From assembly GCA_013043685.1 (NCBI GenBank), contig JABDNT010000002.1:1-64000 (forward strand): a stretch of DNA of 64,000 bases. Direction: 5' to 3'. Under the pieces are notes generated by a model. It made no database searches. It was given only the letters and a program-made list of their open reading frames with translations, and had not been told where the DNA came from. Made by a program: the position numbers and the translations under genes. Each line of letters opens with the position of its first letter. Position 1 is the stretch's first letter. Origin of the DNA: Flavobacteriaceae bacterium (GTDB taxonomy: Bacteria > Bacteroidota > Bacteroidia > Flavobacteriales > Flavobacteriaceae). Of the stretch, positions 63,932 to 64,000 are shown piece after piece.

Positions 63932-64000
63932 ATTTCAGAGAATTTGAAGATCTCAAATTGTTTTACTCCAACAAAACTTTTTTGAAAATCGACCCATATG

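Noticed and set aside
63938-63960. Palindrome AATTTGA...TCAAATT after the tRNA terminator
   Set aside because: Short, AT-rich and beyond any gene, near the end of the window where context is missing.

Overview
The window looks like a stretch of chromosome from a marine-type member of the Flavobacteriaceae (phylum Bacteroidota). The evidence is: a TAnnTTTG-type -7 promoter element upstream of many genes; the moxR/DUF58/batABCDE aerotolerance operon; an IPExxxVDY-family protein beside pyruvate kinase; many lipoproteins with a short signal peptide and a Cys; an OmpA protein with thrombospondin type-3 calcium repeats; few strong Shine-Dalgarno sequences; and an AT-rich composition. Almost everything is ordinary, densely packed core genome. 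I saw no prophage, transposase, integrase, CRISPR array or rRNA operon.

Layout. 1-1.9 kb: the end of yicC, then gmk and nadD, overlapping or almost abutting. 2-8.3 kb: a secreted lipoprotein, gpsA, pheS with a small partner gene, a small conserved gene, a CvpA-type membrane protein and a SulP anion transporter. 8.4-17.5 kb: the Bat operon on the minus strand, in transcription order moxR, DUF58, a BatD-like two-TM protein, batA, batB, batC, batD, batE. 17.7-23.5 kb: aldo/keto reductase, SDR dehydrogenase, an AlbA_2 (Schlafen-type) protein, then an SPFH/GYF2 protein, a double zinc-ribbon membrane protein and a PPP-type phosphatase in one tight run. 23.5-28.3 kb (minus): a Tat-type lipoprotein glycosidase, an antiquitin-type ALDH7, pdxH and 3-hydroxyanthranilate dioxygenase, and a CAP-domain lipoprotein. 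28.5-41.1 kb (plus): isoaspartyl peptidase, a small monooxygenase-fold protein, an alpha-2-macroglobulin lipoprotein paired with penicillin-binding protein 1C, a GH20 hexosaminidase and cutC. 41.1-50.8 kb: YCII lipoprotein, CYTH protein, dinB, an SH3 lipoprotein, pyk with its IPExxxVDY partner, rnc-fabF-acpP, purN, RNase H and a PfkB kinase. 50.9-54.9 kb: purF, a 750-base non-coding stretch, a START-domain protein and sodA. 55.1-63.8 kb: an AddA-like helicase-nuclease, kbl, an OmpA porin and an AddB-like nuclease, followed by tRNA-Ala(GGC).

The most interesting non-standard material is in the gap between purF and the START gene (52766-53513). It holds two nearly identical small-RNA units, each with a TATATTTG promoter element, a small 5' hairpin, a conserved linker and a perfect rho-independent terminator. 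Two 3'-only relics of the same unit lie nearby. Other non-coding signals are a perfect 17-bp hairpin that contains the start codon of the 3-hydroxyanthranilate dioxygenase gene, an inverted repeat inserted in the 5' coding region of a Bat-operon gene, and a probable frameshift at the end of a lipoprotein gene.

All assignments are read from the sequence by motif recognition and no database search was run. Gene starts were moved from the longest reading frame where a signal peptide, family N-terminus or promoter position argued for it.
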